From assembly GCA_937890005.1 (NCBI GenBank), contig CALBZA010000017.1, forward strand, positions 1 through 64,000: a DNA stretch of 64,000 nt, read 5' to 3'. Under the pieces are notes generated by a model that was not told the origin of the DNA, made no database searches, and saw only the letters and a list, made by a program, of their open reading frames with translations. This document shows positions 1-8,655 of this stretch, in pieces (the stretch's first letter is position 1; each line of letters starts with the position of its first letter). Source of the stretch: an uncultured Verrucomicrobia subdivision 3 bacterium. Its GTDB lineage: Bacteria; Verrucomicrobiota; Verrucomicrobiia; Limisphaerales; DASXHY01. The position numbers were made by a program, and so were the translations under genes.

Positions 1-126
1 ACTTTCAGCTATGTTCCTCAACAACTTCCGCCCTCTGGGAAAAAGACCCTGGGACTGGTGTGTGCGCTGTCATTTTTTGGTTTATGTCGCTAGGGTCGCC
101 AGCCTATCTTCTGACTTTCGCCGCTG

Positions 127-360
127 TTGGGGGTTGTTTGGTTCGCGGTAGTCGTATGGATGTGGCGGATGTGGAGCGCCATCGGGACGTTGACGGCAAT
201 GCCGTTTTTTGCATTGGGATACATGTTGCCACCAAAGCTATTCTCCGTGTCTTCGCAAGCCGCGGAGCTTCAGGGTGTTTTTCTCGCTTTTTCCATCGTG
301 TCATTCTTTCTATGGATGTTTCGCCAGCAGGTGATTCGTTATGCAAGACTGGATCGCTGA
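127..360 (+). CDS. Possible remnant of a small membrane protein
   Basis: This is a 77-residue reading frame with a TTG start and two or three hydrophobic stretches, one around residues 2-14 (VVWFAVVVWMWRMW) and one around residues 50-65, ending in a basic tail. No family is recognised. The upstream part of the same frame has stops at 91-93 and 109-111, while the third frame just upstream (about 60-125) is also hydrophobic, so this may be the 3' part of a frameshifted membrane gene entering from the left. Coding status is uncertain. Confidence 0.2.
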   Translation: MGVVWFAVVVWMWRMWSAIGTLTAMPFFALGYMLPPKLFSVSSQAAELQGVFLAFSIVSFFLWMFRQQVIRYARLDR

Positions 361-834
361 CATCGAAGTATTCAGCAGAGATTTCCACGACAGATGCTGA
401 ATGTTAACCGCGTTTTGTCTGCAGCCACGGCTTGAATGAGATTGGCAGTCCCCGGCGGTCGATGGTTCGGTTTGGAGGGGACTGTGTGACCGGCAGAAAA
501 ATCTTCGCAAAACAAAGCGCCGTCCTGCGTCCGATTCGTGCAAATGGATTCGGACGTTGTTCATGCGGCACGGGATGAATTGAAGAGCGGCATTGGCGTG
601 GAAGTGTTTTCTGCCGGTGGAAGGCCGCGTTGCTTGTAAGCGGCGATAGTCGCGGATCGGAGTGCGGATGACTGAAACTGAGTTCGCCATGCGTCACCGC
701 GACGTGGTCAGGCGGGATGTCCATTATTTAGGGTGCCGGCATCGTCTGTATCTCGTGGGAAAAATTGGAACAGAACGCCTTCCGATCTTGATTTCGTTTG
801 CCAGCTCACAAGATTGAACGCAGCTTCACGAGCA
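361..834. other. Gene-free stretch before the antiporter gene
   Basis: Frames on both strands across this stretch are arginine- or histidine-rich with no recognisable domain, and none has a convincing ribosome binding site. I see no hairpin terminator or clear promoter. It presumably holds the promoter of the downstream antiporter gene. Confidence 0.4.
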
Positions 835-2529
835 ATGCACGACCTCAATGTTTTGATTACGTTCGCCGTCGGTCTGACCGGCGCCTTGGTGTTTGGTTAT
901 ATCGCGGTTCGCCTCAAGATTTCTCCCATCATCGGTTACCTGCTGGCCGGAGTGGCGGTCGGTCCGTTCACGCCGGGCGTTGTGGCCGATCGGGCTGTTG
1001 CGGAACAGTTCGCTGAGATCGGCGTGATCCTTCTGCTGTTCGGAATTGGTCTGCGATTTCACCTGCACGAACTGATCGCCGTGTGGCGCATCGCACTGCC
1101 GGGCGCGTTGATTCAAAGCACCGCCTCCACGCTCGCGCTGGCCACCGCGTTACATCTGCTCGGCTGGACCTGGACCGCCGGGCTGATTTTGGGAATGGCG
1201 ATTTCCGTGGCGAGCACCGTTGTGATGGCTCTTGTGCTTGCCGAATGGCGCGATCTGCACGCGAGAATCGGTCACATTGCGATCGGCTGGACGGTTGTGG
1301 AGGACATCCTCACGGTCGCGCTGCTTTTGCTGTTGCCGATCCTGTTCGGAGCCGGTGCAGCTGAGAAAGAGAACATTGGCGCGGTGCTGGGTGTGGCCGG
1401 ACTGAAGATCGTCGGACTGCTCGTGGTGGTGTGGGCGCTGGCCAAATGGGGCATTCCGAAAGTGATGGAAAAAATCGCGCACACGCGTTCGCGGGAACTG
1501 TTCACGTTGACGGTGCTGGTTCTGGCCGTGGGCATTGCGGTCGGGTCGGCGAAGTTCTTCGGGGTGTCGATGGCTCTCGGTGCATTTCTCGCGGGACTGG
1601 CCGTGAGCCGGTCGGAGTTCGCGACACGCGCGGCCAATGATGCGCTGCCGATGCGCGATGCGTTCGCCGTTCTTTTCTTTGTTTCCGTGGGAATGCTTTT
1701 CGATCCCACGAGCCTGCTGAAGATTCCCCACATCATCGCACTGGTGTTGCTGGTCGTGGTGCTCGTGAAACCGCTCGCGGCGGCGTTGACCGTGCGCTTC
1801 CTCGGCGAGCCGTTGGCAAGGGCGGTGCCGATCGGTGCAGCGTTTTCTCAGGTCGGCGAGTTCAGCTTCATCCTCGGCAACGTGGCGCTCGGACTTGGGT
1901 TGATCAACGACGCCGGCTGGAATGCGCTGGTCGCGGCGTCGATCATCTCCATCGCGGCGAATCCCTACATTTATCGCGGCGCGCGACTGTTCGTTCGTTC
2001 GCGAAGCGCAAAAAAACCGGTGGAATCCCCTGCGTCGGGTGAACTCAATATCAGGACGAAACGCTGCATCCTGGTTGGATTCGGACCGGTCGGAAGAATC
2101 GTGCACAAGCTGGTTCTGGATGGCGGCGGTGAAGTCACGGTGGTCGATCTGAACCTCGAAACCGTGCGTGAATTGAGCAACGCGGGACAAAGCGCCATCT
2201 ACGGAGATGTCCGGCAGCCCGGCACGCTGGTCGAGGCGGGCATTGAAACGACCGAAATCATGATCCTCAGCGCGGATATTGAGGACGCCGCGGAAATCAT
2301 CAAACAGGCGCTGCATTTGAATCCGGAATTGCGCGTGCTGGCGCGTTGCGCACATCTGCGCGATGCCGACGCCTTGCGCCGGGCAGGTGCTGAATTCGTG
2401 ACGGCTGGTGAAGCGGAAGTGGGTGTTGCATTGATGGAAGCCGTGACGTCTGCCACGCAGATGTCAAAGGAAGAAGCGCCCCAGCGTCGAGAGATTCGGC
2501 GGCAGCTTTACGAATCGGCAATCAATTGA
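835..2529 (+). CDS. Kef/YbaL-type monovalent cation:proton antiporter with RCK domain
   Basis: This 564-residue inner-membrane protein belongs to the CPA2 family, which exchanges K+ or Na+ for protons. Residues about 1-390 form roughly 12 membrane segments and include the family stretches ISPIIGYLLAGVAVGP and SVASTVVMALVLAE. A cytosolic TrkA-N/RCK nucleotide-binding domain starts near residue 410 with the Rossmann motif GFGPVG and runs to about 540. No TrkA-C domain follows, as in E. coli YbaL. The frame stays open to 733, but the residues before the ATG at 835 do not look coding, so that start was chosen. It is a single gene, convergent with mgtE. Substrate preference cannot be read from the sequence. 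Confidence 0.9.
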   Translation: MHDLNVLITFAVGLTGALVFGYIAVRLKISPIIGYLLAGVAVGPFTPGVVADRAVAEQFAEIGVILLLFGIGLRFHLHELIAVWRIALPGALIQSTASTLALATALHLLGWTWTAGLILGMAISVASTVVMALVLAEWRDLHARIGHIAIGWTVVEDILTVALLLLLPILFGAGAAEKENIGAVLGVAGLKIVGLLVVVWALAKWGIPKVMEKIAHTRSRELFTLTVLVLAVGIAVGSAKFFGVSMALGAFLAGLAVSRSEFATRAANDALPMRDAFAVLFFVSVGMLFDPTSLLKIPHIIALVLLVVVLVKPLAAALTVRFLGEPLARAVPIGAAFSQVGEFSFILGNVALGLGLINDAGWNALVAASIISIAANPYIYRGARLFVRSRSAKKPVESPASGELNIRTKRCILVGFGPVGRIVHKLVLDGGGEVTVVDLNLETVRELSNAGQSAIYGDVRQPGTLVEAGIETTEIMILSADIEDAAEIIKQALHLNPELRVLARCAHLRDADALRRAGAEFVTAGEAEVGVALMEAVTSATQMSKEEAPQRREIRRQLYESAIN

Positions 2530-2602
2530 TGTCGCGCGAAACGTGGTTCGTGGAAGATGAGGCTGTGAATCTACGCAGTCTCGTCTTCGATTGAGCCGGA
2601 GA

Positions 2603-3901
2603 TCACAATCCAAATCGCCACATGGCGAACGTGGCCAGTCCGAGAAACACCAGGAAGCCCATCGTGTCGGTCAGCGCCGTGACGAAGATGCTGGAGGCCA
2701 TTGCGGGATCGACCTTGCATCGGCGTAATCCGAACGGGATGACCACACCTGCCATCGCGCCAAGAATCTGATTCAGCAGCATTGCGGTTCCGGCCACGGT
2801 TCCAAGAAGCACGCTTCCTTTCCAGCCGAAGGCGATCAGGCCGATCGCCACTGCCAGGACGAAGCCATTTGCAGCGCCGATGAACAGCTCCTTTCGCAAC
2901 GCGCGAAATGCGTCTCTCGGCGCCACTTCACCGAGGGCGAGGCTTCGGATGATCACCGTCAGCGCCTGATTACCGGCGTTTCCCGCAACGGCGCAGATGA
3001 GTGGCAGAAAGGACACGAGCGCTGTCCAGCGGGAGATGGTTCCTTCGAAGAAACTGACGACTGTTGCAGCGCCGAGGGCGGTGATCAGATTCACACCAAG
3101 CCATGGAAGCCTTCGGGCGATGGAATGTTTCCACGGCGTCCAGATGCGTTCTTCGCTGGAGAGACCGACCATCAGGTGCATGTCCTCGGTGGCCTCGGCC
3201 TGGGCAACGCGGATGGCGTCGTCGATCTTCACAACACCTGCCAGGCGTTCCTGTTCGTCCACGACCGGCAGGCCAAGGAAATGGTAATGCTGAATCTGCC
3301 GGGCGATTTCCTCCTGATCATCCGTTACACGCAGGAATCGAACGTCGCGATTCATGATGTCGTGCATGCGCTGGTCGAGCGATGCGAACAGAAGCGCACG
3401 CAGTGAAACAACGCCGACGAGGTGATTGGAGTCATCCACAACGTAGATGTAGAGAACACTGCCGGTGCGTTGATCGGGATTGGCTCGAAGCGTGGCAAGG
3501 CATTCCTCCACCGTGCTGTTGGCGGGCACGGCGATGAAGCGGCTGTCCATGATGCCGCCCGCGGAATCGGGGGGATAACGGAGCAGGGCAGTGGCTGTGG
3601 TCATTTGCTCCGCGGGAAGATGCTGTTGAATCTGCTCGCGACGGGCGACGGGCAGGGCGATCAGAAGGTCGGCGATTCGATGCGGGGGGAGTGGACGCAG
3701 GCGCGCTGCGATCTCCTCGATGGAAAATCCCTCGAAGAGATCAGCAGCGTCGCGAGTGTCCAGTTCGGACAGGACTTCAGCGCCGACGTTGGGAGGCAGC
3801 TGGAGCAGGATGGTTCGTGCTTCTTCCGTTGGAAGACGTTCCAGACGGTTGGCCAGATCGGCCGGATGCATATCGCGCAGGTCCACGGTTCGTTTCGTCA
3901 T
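2603..3901 (-). CDS. mgtE: MgtE-family magnesium transporter
   Basis: This 432-residue protein is an MgtE-type Mg2+ channel. It has the cytosolic MgtE N domain (about 1-125, with repeated LxxLP-type helices), a CBS pair (about 130-255) that senses Mg2+ in the family, and a C-terminal five-helix membrane domain. The channel hallmark GNAGNQ sits near residue 305, within PLICAVAGNAGNQAL. The start MTKRTVDLRDMHP at 3901 fits family N-termini. A frame extension to 3937 adds only an unlikely leader. It is the third gene of a minus-strand set after the response regulator and UspA, 55 bases behind uspA. Confidence 0.93.
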   Translation of the reverse strand: MTKRTVDLRDMHPADLANRLERLPTEEARTILLQLPPNVGAEVLSELDTRDAADLFEGFSIEEIAARLRPLPPHRIADLLIALPVARREQIQQHLPAEQMTTATALLRYPPDSAGGIMDSRFIAVPANSTVEECLATLRANPDQRTGSVLYIYVVDDSNHLVGVVSLRALLFASLDQRMHDIMNRDVRFLRVTDDQEEIARQIQHYHFLGLPVVDEQERLAGVVKIDDAIRVAQAEATEDMHLMVGLSSEERIWTPWKHSIARRLPWLGVNLITALGAATVVSFFEGTISRWTALVSFLPLICAVAGNAGNQALTVIIRSLALGEVAPRDAFRALRKELFIGAANGFVLAVAIGLIAFGWKGSVLLGTVAGTAMLLNQILGAMAGVVIPFGLRRCKVDPAMASSIFVTALTDTMGFLVFLGLATFAMWRFGL

Positions 3902-3956
3902 AGAGACTTTTCGTGCGTGTGGCCTGCACGATCCCATTTGGACCCGTTGAGAGCAA

Positions 3957-4511
3957 TCAGCTTGTCTCGCTGTGCGCCGGGCTTTTCACCAGCACCACGG
4001 GGCAGTTTGCCACGTCGAGAATGTCCTTGCTCACGCTTCCGAACAGCCATCGTCCCAGCAGGTTCATCCTGCGCCGTCCGAGAACGATCAGATCCACGTT
4101 CAGATCTTCGGCCAGATTCAGAATTTCATACTCCGGTTTGCCTGCGATCACGACGCGTTCGATTGGCGCGAGGCACCTGCCGCGTTTCCGAATCGTGGCA
4201 TCCAGCCGTTTCTTCGCCGAGGCAAGCGCTTCCTCGCGGAGAGCGGTTTTCGCGGGCGTGTCGAGGAATCCCTCGGCATACGTCTGTTCGAGAACATGAA
4301 CCAACACCACCGAAGCCCCGAGGTCTTCCGCGAGTTTGAGCGCATGATCGATGGCAGCGTCGGAAGCCTCGGTGAAATCGACTGGAACAAGGATGGTCCG
4401 TTTTCCGGCCCGCCGAAAATGGCTGAACGCCGGTTTCGTGACACCGCCAGCCACGCAATCGTGCCTGTCCGTGCCGATGTTTCCGGTCGAATGGAATCGG
4501 ATGTTCTTCAT
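3957..4511 (-). CDS. UspA-family universal stress protein
   Basis: This 184-residue cytosolic protein has one USP domain from about residue 36 (TILVPVDFTEASDAAIDHAL) to about 178. The nucleotide-loop region reads GRRRMNLLGRWLFGSVS. The first glycine and the final GS pair of the usual G-2x-G-9x-GS pattern are kept, but the second glycine is Arg, so ATP binding is uncertain. An AAAGGAAC-type ribosome binding site precedes the ATG at 4511. The gene begins one base after the stop of the response regulator, so the two are surely cotranscribed, and mgtE follows. About 35 residues before the domain show no recognisable motif. Confidence 0.9.
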   Translation of the reverse strand: MKNIRFHSTGNIGTDRHDCVAGGVTKPAFSHFRRAGKRTILVPVDFTEASDAAIDHALKLAEDLGASVVLVHVLEQTYAEGFLDTPAKTALREEALASAKKRLDATIRKRGRCLAPIERVVIAGKPEYEILNLAEDLNVDLIVLGRRRMNLLGRWLFGSVSKDILDVANCPVVLVKSPAHSETS

Positions 4512-4512
4512 G

Positions 4513-5145
4513 TCAGTTGTTCCTTTCGTTTCTTTCCCTTTCTTTGGCCGATCGCTTCCTCGCGTCGGCTTCGCATTTCGTATGGTTCAAAAGCGTTCCA
4601 ATCACCGTCGGCATGACGGTTTGAGTGTTGGCATCTGCGTTCGTGCTGCCAAAGCCCGCCGGCAACGATTCGATCTTGAACGGCGCGTTGCGGCGTTCCT
4701 CGAGCAGGCGCAGATACGGTTCGTAATGACGTCCTGCGTAACGGCAGTGGATGTCATCGCGGCGCACCCGCGAGCGCTTCGATTCCGCTGTTTCATCCAG
4801 GAGTTCCCGGATCGTCTCCAGGAAGATCGGCACGTCGATCGGTTTCTCAATCAACGCATCAGCCCCGAGCATTTCTGCTTTGTCGCGCTGTCCCCATTCG
4901 GCCGTGATTACAATGACCGGCACGAACGGCTTCCCATCTGCCATGGCTTCAAAAACCTCCCAGCCGTCGTCGTTGCCGAGATTGATGTCGAGCACGACGA
5001 GATCGATCGGGTGTGAATTGAAGAGATCGAGCGCTTCGACGCCGTCGCGGGCGGGAAACGCGTCGTAGCCTTCGCTCTCGAGCAGTTTCCGAAGCGAATC
5101 GCGCACGGAATAATCGTCATCCACTATCAGCAGGTTTGGTTTCAT
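4513..5145 (-). CDS. Response regulator receiver protein without a DNA-binding domain
   Basis: This 210-residue protein has an N-terminal receiver domain (1-120). It shows the acidic DDD at 9-11, phospho-acceptor Asp53 in VVLDIN, the ITAE switch residue and the EKP lysine. The last 90 residues are polar, end in Lys/Arg/Glu/Asn-rich sequence and show no helix-turn-helix, so output is probably by protein contact. It is first in the operon with uspA and mgtE. A sigma-54-like element at 5486-5502 points toward it, which would imply a leader of about 330 nt. The partner kinase is not evident. Confidence 0.88.
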   Translation of the reverse strand: MKPNLLIVDDDYSVRDSLRKLLESEGYDAFPARDGVEALDLFNSHPIDLVVLDINLGNDDGWEVFEAMADGKPFVPVIVITAEWGQRDKAEMLGADALIEKPIDVPIFLETIRELLDETAESKRSRVRRDDIHCRYAGRHYEPYLRLLEERRNAPFKIESLPAGFGSTNADANTQTVMPTVIGTLLNHTKCEADARKRSAKERERNERNN

Positions 5146-5654
5146 AAGCGTAAAAAGTCATGGTTGTTGCCGGCATCGAAGGCCGGTCGTGTTGTCGGAT
5201 GGAGTGACGCTTCGTCGTTCCGTCAATGACGCGTCACCGTCTCCGAAAAATCCGAGATTCCGACTGTCCGCCATCCGTGATGGACGAAGCGCGGTCTTTG
5301 TCCGGGACGCCTGTTGAATCGAAATGCCGATCGACTTGTTCGGCCCCGATCAGAAGCGCGGCCATCCGCTGGTGCGTGCCTGCAGGCTTCGACCGATGTC
5401 CGCGGCGAGCTGTGTGGGCGATGGATGAACTCTCTCTTCATGATCCGGGTTGAACCATCTCGCGCATCTCGGTTCCCCTTTCCTTAAGCTCGGTTCGTGC
5501 CATCGCGACCTCTGGTTTGTTACGCGATGTTTTCGGGGGAATTTGCGATAAACAACTTCTCGTATCGGTTCTGCCCGGTACAATTGGTTCCGCCGCCGGA
5601 TCGATTTGAACCGGTGAAACGTCGAAAGTGCGGAGCAGTTACAGCAGCTGAATC
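5146..5654. other. Intergenic stretch between divergent response regulator and gdx genes
   Basis: No convincing gene is visible. The only sizeable minus frame (5223-5441, 72 codons) is Arg/His-rich, has a poor ribosome binding site and matches no family. The stretch carries the sigma-54-like element at 5486-5502 facing the response regulator. Directly before gdx I see neither paired ACGR-loop hairpins (guanidine-II) nor an evident ykkC (guanidine-I) fold. Confidence 0.45.
5486..5502 (-). promoter_or_regulatory. Candidate sigma-54 promoter (-24/-12) toward the response regulator-uspA-mgtE operon
   Basis: The minus strand reads TGGCACGAACCGAGCTT. The -24 box TGGCACG is a perfect match, and the GC dinucleotide falls at the required spacing from the GG (positions 5501-5500 and 5489-5488). 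The T-T before the GC is replaced by G-A. Transcription would start near 5476 and give a leader of about 330 nt. It resembles the element before hpf (both fit TGGCACGA..C.AGCTT), which supports a shared system. Confidence 0.4.
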
Positions 5655-5981
5655 ATGGCATGGATTTATTTGATCATCGCGGGATTGCTTGAAATCGTTT
5701 GGGCCATCGGCCTCAAACACACGGAAGGTTTTTCCAGGCTCTGGCCGAGCGTGGCAACAGTCGGCACCATGATCGCCAGTTTCATCCTGCTTTCCATTGC
5801 GCTGAAGACGATCCCGGTGGGCACAGGCTACGCCGTTTGGACCGGCATTGGAGCGGCAGGCACTGCGGTGATTGGAATGATGTTTCTCGGCGAACCGCGG
5901 GAGGTGCTGAGAATTCTCTGCATTATCCTGATTGTCGCGGGAGTGGTTGGCCTCAAGGTGGTGTCCGCGCCGGGACGTTGA
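5655..5981 (+). CDS. gdx: Guanidinium exporter of the SMR family (Gdx/SugE)
   Basis: This 108-residue inner-membrane protein has four transmembrane helices and is nearly collinear with E. coli SugE/Gdx. It shares the N-terminus WIYLIIAGLLEIVWAIGLK, the stretch LKTIPVGTGYAVWTGIGA, and the C-terminal LIVAGVVGLK. The essential Glu13 of helix 1 is present, as is the Gdx-subtype Trp16. Family members export guanidinium in exchange for protons as dual-topology dimers. It is a single gene, convergent with the saccharopine dehydrogenase-like gene across a hairpin terminator. No guanidine riboswitch was recognised upstream. Confidence 0.93.
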   Translation: MAWIYLIIAGLLEIVWAIGLKHTEGFSRLWPSVATVGTMIASFILLSIALKTIPVGTGYAVWTGIGAAGTAVIGMMFLGEPREVLRILCIILIVAGVVGLKVVSAPGR

Positions 5982-6023
5982 GTGTGGATGGAATATCCAG
6001 CGAATCGTTTTTGCTGGAAGCAA

Positions 6024-6050
6024 ACCGGGCCGCAGTGATCGCGGCCCGGT
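6024..6050. terminator. Bidirectional terminator hairpin between convergent genes
   Basis: The arms ACCGGGCCGC (6024-6033) and GCGGCCCGGT (6041-6050) pair perfectly over ten bases around a seven-base loop. The hairpin lies between the 3' ends of gdx and the minus-strand dehydrogenase gene. The flanking T tracts are short (TTTG on the minus side), so efficiency is uncertain. Confidence 0.6.
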
Positions 6051-6062
6051 CGATTGATCAGT

Positions 6063-7466
6063 TCAGGCAGCCATTTCCCTGGAAACGCTCCGCACCGAAG
6101 GCCGCAGCCATCGAACGCGTTCGCGCCTGACGAGGCGACCGTTTTGTTTCTCGAACACGGAGTGTTCCACCTGCAATCCCGCAAAGACCACATCCGAATA
6201 GACCGTGTCATACAGGTCCGTGGGAAAGTGGATGCGCGGGTCCAACGATTCCGAAACGAGCGTCTGCAGCGCTGCATCCGCTCCCACCGCCACCTGGGCG
6301 CATGTCGCGCTGGTTCCGATGATGTCCCGGTTCGCGAGGCAGTTGAGATAATAGACCTGCTTGTCCGGATATTTCAGGCAGACACCGATGATGTCCGCGC
6401 CGGACAATGGAACCGAAGTATTGTCGGCGATTTCCAGATCTGCGATTTCGATCCGGCCGTGGGTTCGCAGCAATGTTTCCAGATGTTCCATCGTTTTCGG
6501 ATGAATGGCGTAAATGTATTTCGACGACGCTCCGAGTCTGGCGCCGAGCTTCACGTTCTCCTCGTGAAGGACGAGCAGGCCTCGCGGATATTCCGGCAAT
6601 GCCAGCACCGGTTCCATGATGGGGCGCAAGTCTTCGCGATGTTGAAGTGAATTGCCGCGGCACATTTGCAATTCGCCATCCACGACTTTGCCCGTGGGTT
6701 CCCATACGGCTTCCGTCAGAAACTCCTTTCGAGACCAGGTGATGGTCGGACGCCATCCTGTTGTCGGAGTCGAAGTGTCGTACTCGAAATGCACCACGTC
6801 GTGCGGCACGCCATGCTGTTGGAATCCGTGCCAGACCCAGAGGTTCACCACACCCGGATTCATCCCGGAACTCAGAATGTGCGGTGCGCGCCGAGGTTCG
6901 GTGCGCGTCGGATGCAGATCGGATACCACTTCCGCGATTCCGCGTCCCGATTCGTTGAGGGAGGTGTTCACGTAGGAAACACCCGCCTCATCCGTCGCGG
7001 TCAACACCGGCAACGTGTCGAGATCGGTCACGTCCAGAACCACGTCGATTCCATGATCGCGGAGCAGCTGGCCATACCTTGCGGCATCATTCGGAAATCG
7101 GATCAGCCACCGGACGAACTCATAGTCGAGCAGGGCATGATCGAGATACGGATTCTGCAGCACGGTGTTGTTTGGATCGACGAGCACGAGCCGGCCGAAA
7201 TTCTGACGACACGCAGCAAGCCGGAGCAGGAACGCCTGCGCGACGTGGCCGGATGCACCAAGGATCAGGAGGTTGGGACGACTGGAGTCCGGCTCAATCC
7301 GGGCGCGTTGTCCTCCATGGGAATGATTCCGTTTTCGGTTTCCGTTCTTCTTCCGTCCATTGCTGCTGCCGTTTGTCCGGCAGCTGTGACGTCTCACATC
7401 GTGGGCTGGCGCAACCGGCTTGATGTTGCGGGCAATGTTGTCTGCGAAGAAGTTTGCCTTGATCAT
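6063..7466 (-). CDS. Saccharopine dehydrogenase / homospermidine synthase-like oxidoreductase
   Basis: This 467-residue protein has a Rossmann domain beginning near residue 66 (LLILGASGHVAQAFLLRL). A family stretch, HILSSGMNPGVVNLWVWHG, lies in the middle, followed by a long catalytic-fold region. Family members are NAD(P)-dependent enzymes of lysine or polyamine metabolism. Homospermidine synthases are about this length, but the substrate cannot be fixed here. The first 60 residues are an unusual polar segment rich in Asn, Arg, His and Lys. A GAAAGGA ribosome binding site before the ATG at 7466 supports including it. It is the last gene of the hpf-grpE operon, 18 bases behind grpE. Confidence 0.75.
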   Translation of the reverse strand: MIKANFFADNIARNIKPVAPAHDVRRHSCRTNGSSNGRKKNGNRKRNHSHGGQRARIEPDSSRPNLLILGASGHVAQAFLLRLAACRQNFGRLVLVDPNNTVLQNPYLDHALLDYEFVRWLIRFPNDAARYGQLLRDHGIDVVLDVTDLDTLPVLTATDEAGVSYVNTSLNESGRGIAEVVSDLHPTRTEPRRAPHILSSGMNPGVVNLWVWHGFQQHGVPHDVVHFEYDTSTPTTGWRPTITWSRKEFLTEAVWEPTGKVVDGELQMCRGNSLQHREDLRPIMEPVLALPEYPRGLLVLHEENVKLGARLGASSKYIYAIHPKTMEHLETLLRTHGRIEIADLEIADNTSVPLSGADIIGVCLKYPDKQVYYLNCLANRDIIGTSATCAQVAVGADAALQTLVSESLDPRIHFPTDLYDTVYSDVVFAGLQVEHSVFEKQNGRLVRRERVRWLRPSVRSVSREMAA

Positions 7467-7484
7467 GGTGTAAATCCTTTCTCT

Positions 7485-8078
7485 TTAATCGGTGTTTTCG
7501 TGTGGTGCGGTGGGGCGATTGGATTTCAGGTCGTTCACAATCACCTTGGCGGGACGGATCAGTTCAGCCCCACGAAGCCAAGCGCGTTGCCAGACTTCTA
7601 CAATCGTGTGATGCGCGTGGGCGGGACCGGCGCAAATGCCGACCGCCTCGTGAAACTGAGGATCGAACGGCTTGCCCAGATCATCGCGAGCCTCGAACCC
7701 ATGTCGGTTGAGAACCGTGGTCAGCTGGCGCAATGTCAGCCCGATTCCCTCACGCAATTGAACGAGCGACTCAGCCGTGCCTTGAGCTTCGCTCAATGCC
7801 CGTTCCAGGTTGTCCACGACCGGCAGGAGGTCGCGGACGAACGCATTCTTCTGTTCCGCGGCGCGCCGATCGTTTTCACGTGCGATGCGTTTCCTGAAAT
7901 TGTCGAAATCTGCTGCGAGCCGGAGGTAACGATTCTTCCACTCGGCCAGCTCCGTATGAAGCGGAGCCATTTCAGGTGCCTGGGACGTGGCGTGAATGGC
8001 CGGGTTGAACGTTTCTCCCGCAGGATGAATCGAGTCCTTCCGGGAGACGTTGTCTGCCGGAATCATTTCTTTGTACAT
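7485..8078 (-). CDS. grpE: GrpE nucleotide exchange factor
   Basis: This 197-residue cytosolic co-chaperone releases ADP from DnaK. After a 40-residue polar tail comes the long helical dimer region (ELAEWKNRYLRLAADFDNFRKRIARE). The C-terminal beta domain carries the signature FDPQFHEAV and VWQRAWLRGAELIRPAKVIVN. An AAAGGAAGG-type ribosome binding site precedes the ATG. It stands away from dnaK and dnaJ, sandwiched between hpf and an oxidoreductase, so it may be a stress-specific or second copy. Confidence 0.95.
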   Translation of the reverse strand: MYKEMIPADNVSRKDSIHPAGETFNPAIHATSQAPEMAPLHTELAEWKNRYLRLAADFDNFRKRIARENDRRAAEQKNAFVRDLLPVVDNLERALSEAQGTAESLVQLREGIGLTLRQLTTVLNRHGFEARDDLGKPFDPQFHEAVGICAGPAHAHHTIVEVWQRAWLRGAELIRPAKVIVNDLKSNRPTAPHENTD

Positions 8079-8161
8079 GTCACTTCCTTTCCTTTCCCGG
8101 GCTGTGAACCCGGTTCGGTTTTCTCTTTGAATTGATATCTCCAGACGAGCTGGCGTTCGAA

Positions 8162-8518
8162 TCAGGCTCGCAGCGTCGGCGCGGCGCGATGGATTCGCGC
8201 CCGATGATTCCGAACGCGTCGGGCGAGCAGCGCGGTTTTGCGGCGCCGCAGCCGTCGCTCGATTTTTTCCGCAACGAGATCAATGGCTGCGATCGGTTCG
8301 TGTGCGCTGTGTTCCGCGAACAGGTCGTTGCCGGGAACTTCATAATGAACCCGTGCGCTGAACTGGTGGGCCGAGCGATAAGGGGAAACTTTCTGCAGTT
8401 GCACCCGGGCACGCAGCGCTCGCGGCGCGTATTGCCGCACACGCCCAAGCTTGCGCCGGACCGCCTCCTGCAATTTTTCCGTCAGTTCGACGCCTTCAGT
8501 CCGGATGAGGATGTCCAT
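8162..8518 (-). CDS. hpf: Ribosome hibernation promoting factor, short form
   Basis: This 118-residue protein of the HPF/YfiA family binds the 30S decoding centre and promotes ribosome dimers or inactivation in stationary phase. It shows the family start MDILIRTEGVELTEKLQEAV, the YEVPGNDLFAEHSAHEP strand-turn and the basic helix DLVAEKIERRLRRRK. It lacks the C-terminal dimerisation domain of long HPF. The frame continues to an ATG at 8602 (146 residues), but AGGAAG directly precedes the ATG at 8518 and family N-termini match there, so 8518 is preferred. It is first in an operon with grpE and an oxidoreductase, behind a sigma-54-like promoter. Confidence 0.88.
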   Translation of the reverse strand: MDILIRTEGVELTEKLQEAVRRKLGRVRQYAPRALRARVQLQKVSPYRSAHQFSARVHYEVPGNDLFAEHSAHEPIAAIDLVAEKIERRLRRRKTALLARRVRNHRARIHRAAPTLRA

Positions 8519-8655
8519 CGCTTCCTGTTTCCACGAACTGACCTTGATTTTCCGTGCTGCCCGGCCGCGTGGCAAAGCAGTGATGTTTGTGTTTTGTTTC
8601 ATAGGCTTGTTATGGAGCAGCGCGTTGATCCCGGTTCACGCTGCATTTGTTTCTC

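Noticed and set aside
1150..2355. Long minus-strand frame across the antiporter gene
   Set aside because: It is Arg/His/Gln-rich shadow translation opposite a clearly conserved membrane protein. The same applies to the long antisense frames over nuoM, nuoL, the hybrid kinase and dnaG.
5500..5654. Possible guanidine riboswitch before gdx
   Set aside because: I could not find the paired ACGR-loop hairpins of the guanidine-II class or a convincing ykkC or guanidine-III core. A covariance search would decide.
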